Notes: generated by a model not told the origin, from the letters alone. Numbered from the stretch's first letter, positions 7,696 through 16,850 are shown. The stretch is DNA of 64,000 bases from Anaerolineae bacterium (GCA_947476335.1 CANJQH010000003.1:1-64000); one strand, 5' to 3'. Numbers and translations: made by a program.

Positions 7696-9207
7696 GTGAT
7701 TTATATTGTCGGCCTCGGCCCTGGCAACCCAAACCTCCTGACGCGCGAAGCGTGGGATCTGCTGCAGCGCACCCAACGTGTGTACCTGCGCACGCGCCGG
7801 CATCCGACGGTGGCCGGCCTCCCGCATGGCGTGAAACTGACCTCCTTCGATTCGCTCTACGCCCGTGCCGAGAGCTTCGACCAGGTCTACGATGCCATTG
7901 CAACGAAAATCATCGCAGCGGCCAGGCGCGCGCAAAAAAGCGGCGCAGACGTCATCTATGCGGTGCCCGGCCATCCGCTCGTCGGCGAACGCAGCGTGCC
8001 GTTGATTCTGGCGCGCGCCGCTGCTGCTGGAATTTCCACTCACATCGTCGGAGGCCTCAGCTTCGTCGAGCCGGTGCTCGAGGCGCTGGCGCTGCACGGC
8101 CGCCTTCCGCCAGGCGACGATCCGATGGCCGGCCTGCAGCTGTGCGACGCGCTCGATCTGGCGCGACTGCACCATCCCCCGCTCGACCCGGATCGGCCGG
8201 CGCTGGCTGCGCAGATTTATTCGCGCGCCGTCGCCTCCGACGTCAAACTCACCCTGCTGAACCAGTATCCGCCGGCTCACGGGGTGCATATCGTGCGCGC
8301 AGCCGGAGCCGGCTCAGCCGCAGCATGCAGCACCGTGGCGCTGGCCGAGCTCGATCACAGTGATTACTTCGACCATCTGACTTCGCTTTATGTTCCGGCA
8401 TTACCCGGCGTGACCAGCTTCGAGGGTTTCCAGGAGACCCTTGCCCATCTGCGCGCGCCCGAAGGCTGCCCATGGGATCGCGAGCAGACGCATCAGTCTC
8501 TGCGCGGCACACTGCTCGAAGAGGCCTACGAAGTGCTCACAGCCCTCGACGAGGACGACATGGACGCGCTGCGCGAGGAGCTGGGCGACCTGCTGCTGAA
8601 CATCATCATGCAAGTGCAAATTGCCACAGAGGAGGAAGTCTTCCGCATGACCGACGTCATCGCCGACGTCGATGCCAAGCTGAAGCGCCGGCATCCCCAC
8701 GTATTCGGGGCGGAGCGCTTCCAAGATTCGGCCGAGGTTCTGGTGAACTGGTACGCCATCAAAGCGGCCGAAAAAGCGGCCAAGGCGGAGACCAAACCCG
8801 TCGACACGTCGGCGCTGGCGGGCGTCGCACCGGCGCTGCCAGCGCTGGCGCAGGCGCAGAAATATGCACATCGTGCACATCGCGCCGGCTTCCGCTGGGA
8901 AGACAACGAGAAGCGTCTACACAAAGTATTCGAGGAAATCGAAGAAGTGCGCACTGCACGCGACGATGTGCACCGGCGCGAGGAATTCGGCGATCTGGTC
9001 TTCAGCATCGCCTACTGGGCCGACGGCTACGACATCGACATCGAAACTGCGGCGCGCGACGCAAACGCAAAGTTTGCGCGGCGCTTCCGCGCGCTCGAGC
9101 AAGCCGTCCGCGTGCAGGGACTGGACATGCTGCAGATGTCTGAGACAGCGCTGCTTGAGACCTGGCGCGCAGTGAAACGGGGCGAAAAAGGCGAGAAGAG
9201 CGAATGA
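7696..9207 (+). CDS. mazG: tetrapyrrole methylase domain-MazG fusion (YabN-like NTP pyrophosphohydrolase)
   Basis: A 503-residue two-part protein as in Bacillus YabN. Residues 1-200 form an SAM-dependent tetrapyrrole-methylase-type domain, beginning I-Y-I-V-G-L-G-P-G-N-P and containing Y-A-V-P-G-H-P. Residues 235-335 and 370-480 form two MazG-type all-alpha NTP pyrophosphohydrolase halves. The first has C-P-W-D-R-E-Q-T-H and the metal-binding E-E-A-Y-E and E-E-L-G-D-L-L; the second has E-E-I-E-E-V and E-E-F-G-D-L-V. MazG removes non-canonical or excess nucleoside triphosphates. The start is GTG. The stop overlaps the next gene's ATG (ATGA), so the two are co-transcribed. Confidence 0.95.
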   Translation: MIYIVGLGPGNPNLLTREAWDLLQRTQRVYLRTRRHPTVAGLPHGVKLTSFDSLYARAESFDQVYDAIATKIIAAARRAQKSGADVIYAVPGHPLVGERSVPLILARAAAAGISTHIVGGLSFVEPVLEALALHGRLPPGDDPMAGLQLCDALDLARLHHPPLDPDRPALAAQIYSRAVASDVKLTLLNQYPPAHGVHIVRAAGAGSAAACSTVALAELDHSDYFDHLTSLYVPALPGVTSFEGFQETLAHLRAPEGCPWDREQTHQSLRGTLLEEAYEVLTALDEDDMDALREELGDLLLNIIMQVQIATEEEVFRMTDVIADVDAKLKRRHPHVFGAERFQDSAEVLVNWYAIKAAEKAAKAETKPVDTSALAGVAPALPALAQAQKYAHRAHRAGFRWEDNEKRLHKVFEEIEEVRTARDDVHRREEFGDLVFSIAYWADGYDIDIETAARDANAKFARRFRALEQAVRVQGLDMLQMSETALLETWRAVKRGEKGEKSE

Positions 9208-10058
9208 AAATCGCGCTGCTCGCCGATGTGCACGCCAACCAGCGGGCGCTGTGGGCGGTCTACGAAGACATAGAGCGCTGGCGACCGGACCACGTGCTGG
9301 TGCTGGGCGACGTGGTGAACCGCGGACCGCGGCCGCACGAGTGCCTTGCCTTTGTGCAGCAGCGCGTCGCCGACGCCGGCTGGCGCTGCGTGATTGGCAA
9401 CCACGAAGAGTACGTGCTGCGCGAATTTCGTCAACCCGACAAAGCCAGTCCGCTGCGCGAAACATTTCGCGCTTCGCAATGGACGGGCGCATGCCTGGGC
9501 GAGGCCGGCATTGCCGCGATTGAGCAGTGGCCATTTTCGCTGGCGCTGAATTTCGAGCTGAGTGGTGAAGTGCGCGTCGCGCACGCCTCGATGCTGCACA
9601 CGCGCGACGGCATTTTCACAGAGACCACGCACAAAGAAATCCGCGGCAAAGTCGGTGCGCCGCTGCCGGCCGTCTTCGGCGTTGGGCACACACACGTGCC
9701 ACTGCAGCGCACGCTGGCGCCGGAGCAGGCGTTGGTGGTGAATGCCGGCTCGGTCGGCATGCCATTCGACGGCGACCCGCGCGCGGCATATGCGCAACTG
9801 GAATGGCGGCACGGCCGCTGGTCGGCACGCATCATGCGTGTGGAGTACGACCGCGCTGGGGCGGTGCATGACTTCGCCGAGAGCGGATTTTTACGCGATG
9901 GCGGGGCACATGCGACCGTCATGCTGTGGGAGCTGCGGCTATCGCGTGGGCTACTGTTCGAATGGGCGCGCGACTTTGAGGCAGCCGTACTCGGCGGCGA
10001 AATGAGCATGCAGCGCTCGGTAGAACTGTTTCTGAGGGAAAGAGGGCTGGGGGAATAG
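9204..10058 (+). CDS. calcineurin-like metallophosphoesterase (YfcE/MJ0936-type)
   Basis: 284 residues with the binuclear-metal phosphoesterase signature: D-V-H-A-N at residues 8-12, G-D-V-V-N-R-G-P, G-N-H-E, and the late G-H-T-H followed by N-A-G-S-V-G-M-P. The arrangement is that of small bacterial phosphodiesterases related to MJ0936 and YfcE, with a C-terminal extension of roughly 100 residues of unknown role. It overlaps mazG by 4 bp, so the pair may act together in clearing nucleotides, though the substrate cannot be read from sequence. A symmetrical hairpin follows the stop. Confidence 0.93.
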   Translation: MKIALLADVHANQRALWAVYEDIERWRPDHVLVLGDVVNRGPRPHECLAFVQQRVADAGWRCVIGNHEEYVLREFRQPDKASPLRETFRASQWTGACLGEAGIAAIEQWPFSLALNFELSGEVRVAHASMLHTRDGIFTETTHKEIRGKVGAPLPAVFGVGHTHVPLQRTLAPEQALVVNAGSVGMPFDGDPRAAYAQLEWRHGRWSARIMRVEYDRAGAVHDFAESGFLRDGGAHATVMLWELRLSRGLLFEWARDFEAAVLGGEMSMQRSVELFLRERGLGE

Positions 10059-10070
10059 CGGCGAGGCAGA

Positions 10071-10112
10071 AGTCGATAGTAGATAGTATGTAAGCACTGT
10101 CTACTATCGACT
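10071..10112. terminator. bidirectional hairpin between convergent genes
   Basis: A 17-bp stem with one mismatch (AGTCGATAGTAGATAGT against its partner at 10096-10112) and an 8-nt loop lies exactly between the convergent phosphoesterase and response-regulator genes. There is no long T-run. Confidence 0.6.
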
Positions 10113-10118
10113 CTTCAG

Positions 10119-10826
10119 TTACTTCCCCGCACCGCCCATGTGCGTTTCGTCGAGCATGACGATGCCCTGCTTGAGTGCATAGAGGGCTGCCTGGGTGCGG
10201 CTGGGCAGGCGCAGCTTCGACAGCACATTGCTGACGTGCGTCTTGACAGTTTTCTCACTGACGACAAGGGCGGCGGCGATAGCCTTGTTCGAAAGGCCCT
10301 TGGCGATCAGACGCAGCACTTCAGTCTCGCGATCAGTCAGCTTTTCAGGTGATTCCGGCGTGCGGACTTCACGAATCAGGCGCTTGGCCGCCTCCGGATC
10401 CAGCTGCACTTCACCGCGAAAGGCTCCTTTGATGGCCTTGGCGAGTGCGTCAGCTTTGGTGTCTTTCATTAAATAGCCCATTGCCCCGGCATGAATTGCT
10501 TTGAAAACTTTGTCATCTTCGAGGATGCTCGTCAACGCAATCACTTCGACTTCAGGGTGCGCGTTCTTAATTTTCTGCGTGGCGGTCAGCCCGTCCATCA
10601 CCGGCATGATGATGTCCATCAGGACGATATCAGGCTTGAGAACCGCGCACAGATCGCATGCCTCTTGCCCATTTTGCGCCTCACCGATCACCAAAATTTC
10701 CTTGTCAAGGCCGAGGAACATCTTTATGCCCTGCCGAACCACGGCATGGTCGTCCACAAGCAGCACGCGAACCGGAAGATTTTGCGTGGATTGAGTGTCC
10801 TGGCTAGCATTGGTTGGGTCGAACAT
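10119..10826 (-). CDS. NarL/FixJ-type response regulator
   Basis: 235 residues: an N-terminal receiver domain and a C-terminal LuxR-type helix-turn-helix. The receiver has the acidic pair D25-D26 in L-L-V-D-D-H, the phosphoacceptor D71 in V-L-M-D-I-I-M-P, and the switch Thr and Lys in A-L-T-S and M-K-D. The output domain shows L-T-D-R-E-T-E-V-L-R-L-I-A-K-G-L-S-N-K-A-I and V-K-T-H-V-S-N-V-L-S-K-L. A perfect GGAGG 5 bases before the ATG at 10826 fixes the start. No kinase gene is adjacent. The nearest, at 60.5 kb, is too far away to pair with confidence. Confidence 0.96.
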   Translation of the reverse strand: MFDPTNASQDTQSTQNLPVRVLLVDDHAVVRQGIKMFLGLDKEILVIGEAQNGQEACDLCAVLKPDIVLMDIIMPVMDGLTATQKIKNAHPEVEVIALTSILEDDKVFKAIHAGAMGYLMKDTKADALAKAIKGAFRGEVQLDPEAAKRLIREVRTPESPEKLTDRETEVLRLIAKGLSNKAIAAALVVSEKTVKTHVSNVLSKLRLPSRTQAALYALKQGIVMLDETHMGGAGK

Positions 10827-10830
10827 TAGT

Positions 10831-10836
10831 TCCTCC
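10831..10836 (-). promoter_or_regulatory. ribosome binding site of the response regulator
   Basis: The minus-strand GGAGGA lies 4 nt before the ATG at 10826. It rules out the upstream in-frame ATG codons as the main start. Confidence 0.75.
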
Positions 10837-11017
10837 ATCAAGTGAGTGGCAGAATACCACATACTCCGTTATCTGTATGCTCTGCGTTTATTTGAATTAT
10901 TTTCTAAGTAAACAAGTTTGTATGACGGACCAGATACAGCACATACGACAAAAACGGCACTTGTGCAACTTGGCCGCTGTGCCTATGGCAGCCATTCACG
11001 TTGCGGTCAGAAATCGT

Positions 11018-11097
11018 AGCTATTCAGGCCTAAATCAGTATTCCCCACGCAACACGCGCGTGTTGCGCGTTGAAAAACCGAATGGCCTGAGTATGAC
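11018..11097. repeat. family A palindromic repeat, short copy 5
   Basis: A shortened copy: TAGCTATTCAGGCC, a small CGCAACACGCGCGTGTTGCG core, then GGCCTGAGTA. It lacks the C/G-rich tip of full copies. The rest of the 10827-11168 spacer shows nothing I can name. Confidence 0.8.
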
Positions 11098-11168
11098 CCC
11101 CTATTGATATGGGGAACGGGGGCGAAGTTCGCAGTTATCAAAAAAAACAACACCTCTTCAACGCTGGC

Positions 11169-11174
11169 TACAAT
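11169..11174 (+). promoter_or_regulatory. candidate -10 box for the Nudix gene
   Basis: TACAAT lies 11 nt before the ATG at 11186, with no ribosome site between. Confidence 0.5.
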
Positions 11175-11185
11175 CAAAGCACGCC

Positions 11186-11854
11186 ATGGCAAAAACCTCA
11201 GAAGTGTTCGTGACGGTTGACATCGTCATCTTTGCCCTGCGAGAAGACGACCTGCAGGTATTGCTCATCAAGCGCAAATATCCGCCGTTCGAAAATACGT
11301 GGGCCATTCCCGGCGGCTTTGTGCAACCGCAGGAATCGCTCGAAGACGCCGCCGCGCGCGAGCTCTATGAAGAGACCGGCATACGCAACGTGCACATCGA
11401 GCAGCTCTATACCTTCGGTCAGCTCCACCGCGACCCGCGCGGGCGCATGATCACGGTGGCTTATTTCGCGCTCGTGCCCAAGCCACTGGCGGTGCAGGCC
11501 GGCTCAGACACCACCGACGCGCAGTGGAAATCTGTCTACGATCTACCGCAGACCGCCTTCGATCACGCCGAAATTGTGAATTATGCGCTCAAGCGCCTGC
11601 GCTACAAGCTCGAATACACCGCCGTCGGCTTCCAGCTGCTGCCGCTCGATTTCACACTCAGCGAACTACAGCACGCGTACGAAATCATCCTCGGCGAGGC
11701 ACTCGACAAGCGCAACTTCCGCCGACGCATTCTGCAAGCCGGCGTGATCGAAGAAACCGGCGCCATGCATATGGGTGATGGCCGCCCTGCCAAGCTCTAC
11801 CACTATCGCCCGTCCGCCGTCGCCGAAGTAAAAACACGGCGCTTGTTTCCGTAA
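11186..11854 (+). CDS. Nudix-domain protein with C-terminal winged helix (NrtR-like)
   Basis: 222 residues. The Nudix fold covers residues 8-145 and has a complete Nudix box, G-x5-E-x7-R-E-L-x-E-E-x-G (residues 44-66). The C-terminal 70 residues (F-T-L-S-E-L-Q-H-A-Y-E-I-I-L-G, then R-N-F-R-R-R-I-L) match the winged-helix tail of NrtR-type regulators. NrtR proteins sense ADP-ribose and control NAD biosynthesis. Because the Nudix box is intact, this one could also hydrolyse an ADP-ribose-like substrate. No NAD genes adjoin it, so the target is unknown. Confidence 0.9.
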   Translation: MAKTSEVFVTVDIVIFALREDDLQVLLIKRKYPPFENTWAIPGGFVQPQESLEDAAARELYEETGIRNVHIEQLYTFGQLHRDPRGRMITVAYFALVPKPLAVQAGSDTTDAQWKSVYDLPQTAFDHAEIVNYALKRLRYKLEYTAVGFQLLPLDFTLSELQHAYEIILGEALDKRNFRRRILQAGVIEETGAMHMGDGRPAKLYHYRPSAVAEVKTRRLFP

Positions 11855-11882
11855 ATTGAGTTCCGAGTTCCGAGCGCGGAAT

Positions 11883-13616
11883 CTACTCGGAACTTCTTCC
11901 GCACACTATCAGCTCGACATCATCCACATACAAGCTCGATGGCAATGTGGAGTCGGTGGCGCCCTTGATCGTCACCCAGACGCCGCGCCCGGAGAGGCGA
12001 GCCACGTCGATGGGTATATCTGTGCGCACCCACTCGCCGCGCCCGGCACCGGCGTTGTCGATGCGCAGCGGCGGTACCAGTTCCACGCCACCATCCGTCT
12101 CCAGGCCGATGCGAAACGCGTCGTACACCGTACGCGTCGATATTTCCGCCGTATCCAGATAACGCCACACCGTCAACGTCGCACTGACCACCTCAGCCGG
12201 CATCTGCACCGTCTGCAAGATTTCACTCCAGTAGCCATTCACTTCAGGAGAACCGACGCGGCCGCTGCGGGCACCGCCATGCACGTGCACCGCTGAATAC
12301 GCCGTCGTGCTGTAAACCGTAACCTCAGTGTTCGCCAGGCCAGCCCAGCCGGCCTCCGCTTCGAAATTGCTGTTCACCAGCACATTCGCACACGCAATCG
12401 CAGGTTCACGCTGCACCAACGGCAGCAGCACACGTTCACCAGATACATTCATCACCGGCGTGTGTGCGGCAATGAACGCACTCGGCGCGACGTAGCCATC
12501 GCCTGGGTACGGGTAATCGTTCGGATGAATGCGAAATGTATAGCCGCGCCCTGGATACAACCAAGTGCATTTCGGATAGTCATAGCCATAGGCGTTCGTG
12601 CCCGCCTCATAGATATTCCCCATATCGGCGCGACGACGCAGCTCGAAATGCAGGTGCGAATCCCACACCGGATGCAGCTCCGGCGTGCGGCCGCGGTAGC
12701 CCTGATCAAACACCACGGCGATCTGCTGGCCGCGCGTCACCACTTCGCCCACCACCACACGCACGTCGGCGACGTGGCCATACATCGAATAAATATCGCT
12801 GCCGTCGGGCAGGCGATGCCAAATCACCACCACATTGCCGGGGTAACTCAACAGCGAATTGTGGCGCACCACCACGCCATCGGCCACGGCATAGACCGGC
12901 GCACCGGCGGTGTTCGTCATCGCCGTATCGAGACGGTACCAGTCCTCGCCAGCGTGCAGCATGCGCGACCAGTCCACATCGAAGCATTTGATGCGCCACT
13001 GATCGAGGTTGCGCGTGCCATAGCCCAGCTGTTCCATGCGCACGCTTTGTTCTATGCGGCCTTCCGGCACACCGTAATTTGCACCTGCGGCATCGCGCAT
13101 GGGAAATTCGAAGGCTGCGGCGACCGAGGCATCCTCGACCGCCGCAGCCGGTGCACGTACTGCGCGGGTCTGCAGCGGTTGATCAAGTGCGCGAAACGTC
13201 GCCAGCAGATGTTCATATTGCGCAAGAGCCTGCGGCGAAGGTTCGACGTCCCCCCCCGCACCACCGCCGAACAGCGCGATGCGGTACCACACACCGCTGC
13301 CAGGTCGGCCGGGCAACAGCGCCGCACGCGCGTCCCCAGCCGGCTCAGCCGCAGGAGCCGCATCGGGCAGCGTCACGATCGACGCGCCTTGATACGCCGC
13401 CGTATCCGTCACGACAAACTGCACATAGACGATGCGATACGGCTGCGACGCGTCCGTACTGTCCGTGACATGCGCTGTGGCCGCATATTCAAACGCATAC
13501 GCCGCGTCCACCGAAATATACGTGCACCATTCTGCACCCTGCCCAACAGCCACCAACCCGCTCAACAACGTCTGCACCGGCGACGCACAAGCGGAAAGCA
13601 GGAAAAGAGAGAGCAC
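11883..13616 (-). CDS. M23-family metallopeptidase, probable lipoprotein
   Basis: About 577 residues. The N-terminus L-S-L-F-L-L-S-A-C-A is a lipobox, predicting a lipid-anchored surface protein. The LytM/M23 zinc endopeptidase core is clear: H221-x3-D225 in H-A-G-E-D, the G-D-V/A-D-G-V-V-V-R strand, G-H-V and H321-L-H323. M23 enzymes cut peptidoglycan cross-bridges. Residues after about 400 form a beta-rich module resembling carbohydrate-binding or jelly-roll domains. The start is uncertain: GTG at 13616 leaves a very short signal, and no better ATG lies upstream in frame. Confidence 0.88.
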   Translation of the reverse strand: MLSLFLLSACASPVQTLLSGLVAVGQGAEWCTYISVDAAYAFEYAATAHVTDSTDASQPYRIVYVQFVVTDTAAYQGASIVTLPDAAPAAEPAGDARAALLPGRPGSGVWYRIALFGGGAGGDVEPSPQALAQYEHLLATFRALDQPLQTRAVRAPAAAVEDASVAAAFEFPMRDAAGANYGVPEGRIEQSVRMEQLGYGTRNLDQWRIKCFDVDWSRMLHAGEDWYRLDTAMTNTAGAPVYAVADGVVVRHNSLLSYPGNVVVIWHRLPDGSDIYSMYGHVADVRVVVGEVVTRGQQIAVVFDQGYRGRTPELHPVWDSHLHFELRRRADMGNIYEAGTNAYGYDYPKCTWLYPGRGYTFRIHPNDYPYPGDGYVAPSAFIAAHTPVMNVSGERVLLPLVQREPAIACANVLVNSNFEAEAGWAGLANTEVTVYSTTAYSAVHVHGGARSGRVGSPEVNGYWSEILQTVQMPAEVVSATLTVWRYLDTAEISTRTVYDAFRIGLETDGGVELVPPLRIDNAGAGRGEWVRTDIPIDVARLSGRGVWVTIKGATDSTLPSSLYVDDVELIVCGRSSE

Positions 13617-13677
13617 GCAGAAGAAAAATCTCGGCGCGAAAAAATGGTGCGGGCCCAGGAATTACCACCTTTTTTTA

Positions 13678-13791
13678 CGTAATGACTCAGGCCTCGGTTG
13701 ATATTTCCCGCGAAAGATACGATTCCTCCTGCCGGAGAGACGAGAAATCGTATGTTTTGCGATGAGAAATAAGACCGGCCTGAGTCGTTAC
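13678..13791. repeat. family A palindromic repeat, divergent copy 6
   Basis: Outer arms are TAATGACTCAGGCC and GGCCTGAGTCGTTA. The inner stem has an unrelated sequence (AAAGATACGATTCC against AGAAATCGTATGTTTT) yet still pairs, which is strong evidence that pairing is conserved. Confidence 0.9.
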
Positions 13792-13797
13792 GCAACT

Positions 13798-14862
13798 TCA
13801 TAAATAAGCACCTTTATGTTTGTAGTTCGAACACAGCGCGCTCACATAGGTGATGATTTCGGGCAGCTTTTTATCCCGTTGTGCGCGTTCGACCCACAGA
13901 TTCAACGTCCGCGCGCGCGACGTGAGCTTATCCAGCAGGTCAATCACCACCACTGTATCAACACCGATCCAGTATGAAACGAGCGAGAGAATCGACATCT
14001 TCTGCTCCTTGATCAGCATATCTGCACGCATATAGTCGCGGAACAAGGCCCGCCGACTGGTCAGTCTCGGTTCGGCGCGAAAAATTTCGCGCAGGTCAGG
14101 ATCGATATAGCCAGTGGCGAGCGCTTCATAGTGTGCCGTCTTCGCGTTCATGAATTCGGCAACGGTCAGCTTCACCTGTTCGTAAGGCTCCATCATCCAG
14201 CCGGGGTCGGTCTCGATCAGTGGCGGCGAGCCGCCAATTTCCTTCACGAGCCGGTCGGTATAGCGCAGTTTTTTGAGCGCCGTCGGGTAGCGTTGGTACG
14301 TCTTTCGCCAACCCGAACGCGGCGTCAGCCATACGGTGAAAGTTTCGGCAAAATCTTCATCAGGATGTTTCTGCGCGTAGTGGTCGCCGTTAGGGTTCAC
14401 ATAGGAGCGACTCCATGGGTTGTAGTTGTAGTCGTCCTTCTCAGGGTATGTATTAAAAAAATGTCCCCGCACGTCAAAAAGATGCCGGAAATCTTTGCGG
14501 CGATAGAGTTTGTACGAATAGCAAAACGCGTGCCCGCATTCGTGACGCAGCAGGTCGAAGATATCCGCATCGCTGTAGCGCCAGCCACGAAATTCTTCAT
14601 TCAATTCTTTGAGCAGCGGGTGAAGATCATAAAAGCCGAGCGCCACGAGCGGCTGGCCGGCGATGCAGCCGTAGCCAGTCGATATGTAAAAAATCGGCTC
14701 AAGTTGTGTGATGCCAGCACGGCGCAGCTCTTCCTTCACTACAGGAATCGCCTGCGCGAAGATCGTGTCCTCAATTTGCAGGCCCAGCTGATGAACCGGC
14801 ATATTCAACAGTTCCAGCTTTAACGTCTCAGTCTGATATAAAAGCGCACGCGTGCGTCGCAT
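13798..14862 (-). CDS. putative zinc metallopeptidase (HExxH)
   Basis: About 354 residues. It carries H107-E-C-G-H111 in L-L-R-H-E-C-G-H-A-F-C and a downstream acidic residue in D-E-D-F-A-E-T-F-T-V-W (Glu near 173), a gluzincin-like layout resembling the Pfam putative zinc-binding metallopeptidase group (Peptidase_Mx). No signal peptide or membrane segment is seen. Substrate unknown. The ATG at 14862 is preceded by GTGGAG, so I prefer it to the TTG five codons earlier. It lies between a family A repeat and the D/B repeat island. Confidence 0.75.
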   Translation of the reverse strand: MRRTRALLYQTETLKLELLNMPVHQLGLQIEDTIFAQAIPVVKEELRRAGITQLEPIFYISTGYGCIAGQPLVALGFYDLHPLLKELNEEFRGWRYSDADIFDLLRHECGHAFCYSYKLYRRKDFRHLFDVRGHFFNTYPEKDDYNYNPWSRSYVNPNGDHYAQKHPDEDFAETFTVWLTPRSGWRKTYQRYPTALKKLRYTDRLVKEIGGSPPLIETDPGWMMEPYEQVKLTVAEFMNAKTAHYEALATGYIDPDLREIFRAEPRLTSRRALFRDYMRADMLIKEQKMSILSLVSYWIGVDTVVVIDLLDKLTSRARTLNLWVERAQRDKKLPEIITYVSALCSNYKHKGAYL

Positions 14863-14884
14863 GAATAAGCTCCACAAAAGCGAA

Positions 14885-14953
14885 GGGGAGTGGCTAAACC
14901 CAAGTAGAGAAAAACCCGCGAATCACGGACTCTACTCAGATTTAGTCACTCCC
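14885..14953. repeat. family D repeat, copy 1
   Basis: About 69 bp with inverted ends (GGGGAGTGGCTAAA and TTTAGTCACTCCC) around CCCGCGAATCACGGACTCTACT. It is nearly identical to the copy at 31692-31758. Confidence 0.85.
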
Positions 14954-14964
14954 AGGCGAAGGGA

Positions 14965-15204
14965 GTATAGCAAGGGCGCATCCGCAGTGGGTGCATCCGC
15001 AATTTGGGGCGAATTTCACGAAACGGCGGCGGCGATCACCTGGACCGGGACGAGGGTCCGCAGCGTCGCGCCTTCGGCGCTTTTTCCGCGGAACATGAGC
15101 GCCGGAGGCGCAGTCGCTTCCCCAGCCCAGGGCTTGCGCACCTGCGGCGTGACGGCGCGCGGTCAACGTTTACCCCAAACGGCGGCTGCGCCCGTATAGC
15201 AAGG
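14965..15204. repeat. family B repeat, copy 1, with flanking 11-bp direct repeats
   Basis: Positions 14976-15193 hold a 218-bp element with imperfect inverted ends (CGCATCCGC...TTTGGGGCGA and CCCCAAACGGCGGCTGCG). GTATAGCAAGG occurs immediately on both sides (14965-14975 and 15194-15204), as expected of a target-site duplication. It separates the metallopeptidase from the uracil-DNA glycosylase gene. Confidence 0.8.
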
Positions 15205-15210
15205 CCGTTC

Positions 15211-15216
15211 TACAAT
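15211..15216 (+). promoter_or_regulatory. candidate -10 box for the uracil-DNA glycosylase gene
   Basis: TACAAT lies 9 nt before the ATG at 15226 and just outside the family B copy. No ribosome site is present. Confidence 0.5.
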
Positions 15217-15225
15217 TCCGCTGTA

Positions 15226-15870
15226 ATGACCCACGGCACAGCAGACGATCTATTCAAGGTGGCGGCCGAAGTGCGTGCGTGCCAGTTGTGTGGGCTGGCG
15301 ACCGGCCGCAGAAACGCCGTGCCCGGCGAGGGGCCGCTGCACGCCGACGTCATGTTCATCGGTGAAGGGCCTGGCTTAAACGAGGATAAGCAGGGCCGGC
15401 CCTTCGTTGGCGCATCTGGGCAGTTTCTCACTCAGCTGATCGCGCGCGCCGGCCTCAAGCGCGAAGACGTATTCATCGCCAACGTAGTGAAATGCCGCCC
15501 ACTCGACAACCGCGATCCGCTGCCGGAGGAAATTATCGCCTGCCACGGCTACCTCGAGCGCCAGATCACGCTGGTGAACCCAAAGATCATCGTCACACTC
15601 GGCCGATTTTCCATGGCGTCCTATTTTCCCGGCATGCGCATCAGTACCATCCATGGCCAGTCCAAACGATTGCCCAACGGGCGCCTCGTCGTCGCCATGT
15701 TCCACCCAGCCGCCGCGCTGCACAACGCCGGCCTGCGCCCGACGCTGGAACAGGATTTCACCGGCCTGAAGACGCTGCTGGATCTGGAGAAAGTGCTGAA
15801 CGCCCGACAACGGCCGGCGGCGGATGACGATAAAAGCACACCCAATGGACAACGCAACTTTTTAGGCTGA
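15226..15870 (+). CDS. uracil-DNA glycosylase, Fe-S type (family 4/5)
   Basis: 214 residues. The four cluster cysteines of [4Fe-4S] uracil-DNA glycosylases are visible: C-x2-C at 19-22 (A-C-Q-L-C-G-L), then C in N-V-V-K-C-R-P and C in I-I-A-C-H-G-Y-L. The catalytic loop is G-E-G-P-G-L-N-E-D and the uracil pocket continues Q-G-R-P-F-V-G-A-S-G. The late M-F-H-P-A-A-A-L corresponds to the leucine/HPA loop. It removes uracil from DNA to start base-excision repair. The frame stays open upstream through the family B repeat, but the ATG at 15226 matches the family N-terminus. Confidence 0.93.
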   Translation: MTHGTADDLFKVAAEVRACQLCGLATGRRNAVPGEGPLHADVMFIGEGPGLNEDKQGRPFVGASGQFLTQLIARAGLKREDVFIANVVKCRPLDNRDPLPEEIIACHGYLERQITLVNPKIIVTLGRFSMASYFPGMRISTIHGQSKRLPNGRLVVAMFHPAAALHNAGLRPTLEQDFTGLKTLLDLEKVLNARQRPAADDDKSTPNGQRNFLG

Positions 15871-15931
15871 TGCCTATCATTCATTCGACGGTCGGCGGTC
15901 ACCCGTCGTTCGCCATTCATACAAACCTGTC

Positions 15932-16801
15932 ATGCCCAATCCCTGGATTCTCGCTGCACGCCCCAAAACTCTGCCCGCCTCGATCGCGCCAGTGCTCGTC
16001 GGTACGGCACTGGCTGTGCGCGAAGGCGCATTCCATCCCCTCGTCTTCGCCGCCACGCTGGCAACGGCCGTGCTGCTGCAGATCGGCGCCAACTACGCCA
16101 ACGACGTCTTCGATTTTCTCAAAGGCGCCGACAAGGCGCGCGTCGGGCCGACGCGCGTCACGCAAAGTGGCCTACTCACCTCACGCCAGATGCTGACCAG
16201 CACGGCGCTCATTTTCATCGCTGCGGCGCTGCTCGGCATATATCTCGTCTTCGTCGGTGGCCTGCCCATCATCGTCATCGGCGTATGCGCCATCATCGCC
16301 GCACTGGCCTACACCGCCGGCCCCTTCCCGCTCGCCTACAACGGTCTGGGGGACTTGTTTGCCTTCCTCTTCTTTGGCATCGTCGCCGTCTGCGGCACCT
16401 ATTTTCTACAGACTGGCAATTTTCACCCGCTCACCCTCGCATGTTCGCTACCGACGGCGCTGCTCGTCACCAACATCATCGTCGTCAACAATCTGCGCGA
16501 TATCGACACCGACCAGGTGGCGAACAAACGAACGCTGGCCGTGCGCATCGGCGACCAAAACACGCGCATCGAGTACGTGCTCTTCGTCGTGCTGGCTTAT
16601 GCAACGCCGCTACTGCTGTGGATCTCCGGTCTGCTCGGCCCCAGCGGTCTGCTCGCCTGGCTTAGCCTGCCCGTCGGCATCCGCCTAACGCGCGATCTGC
16701 AGCGCGCGCCGCGCAGCGCAGCCCTCAACCCCATCCTCGGCCGCACTGCACAATTCAACCTGTTGTTTTCCGCGCTGTTCGCAGTGGGGTTGCTTTTTTG
16801 A
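15932..16801 (+). CDS. menA: 1,4-dihydroxy-2-naphthoate prenyltransferase (MenA)
   Basis: 289 residues with eight or nine predicted hydrophobic helices, of the UbiA family. MenA attaches the polyprenyl chain in menaquinone synthesis at the membrane. Diagnostic segments: the N-terminal A-R-P-K-T-L-P-A-S, the first Asp-rich site N-Y-A-N-D-V-F-D, G-P-T-R-V-T-Q-S-G, and the second site N-N-L-R-D-I-D-T-D. Length is normal. It lies 61 bp after the uracil-DNA glycosylase gene on the same strand. The spacer consists of short CGTCGG/CGGTC words, as in other spacers of this window. Confidence 0.95.
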   Translation: MPNPWILAARPKTLPASIAPVLVGTALAVREGAFHPLVFAATLATAVLLQIGANYANDVFDFLKGADKARVGPTRVTQSGLLTSRQMLTSTALIFIAAALLGIYLVFVGGLPIIVIGVCAIIAALAYTAGPFPLAYNGLGDLFAFLFFGIVAVCGTYFLQTGNFHPLTLACSLPTALLVTNIIVVNNLRDIDTDQVANKRTLAVRIGDQNTRIEYVLFVVLAYATPLLLWISGLLGPSGLLAWLSLPVGIRLTRDLQRAPRSAALNPILGRTAQFNLLFSALFAVGLLF

Positions 16802-16850
16802 CGACAACTCCACCAGGTTCATGCCTCACTCTGCCGTACCGATTTGAAGA

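Noticed and set aside
15004-15225. N-terminal extension of the uracil-DNA glycosylase
   Set aside because: These codons lie inside a family B repeat; the family N-terminus starts at 15226.
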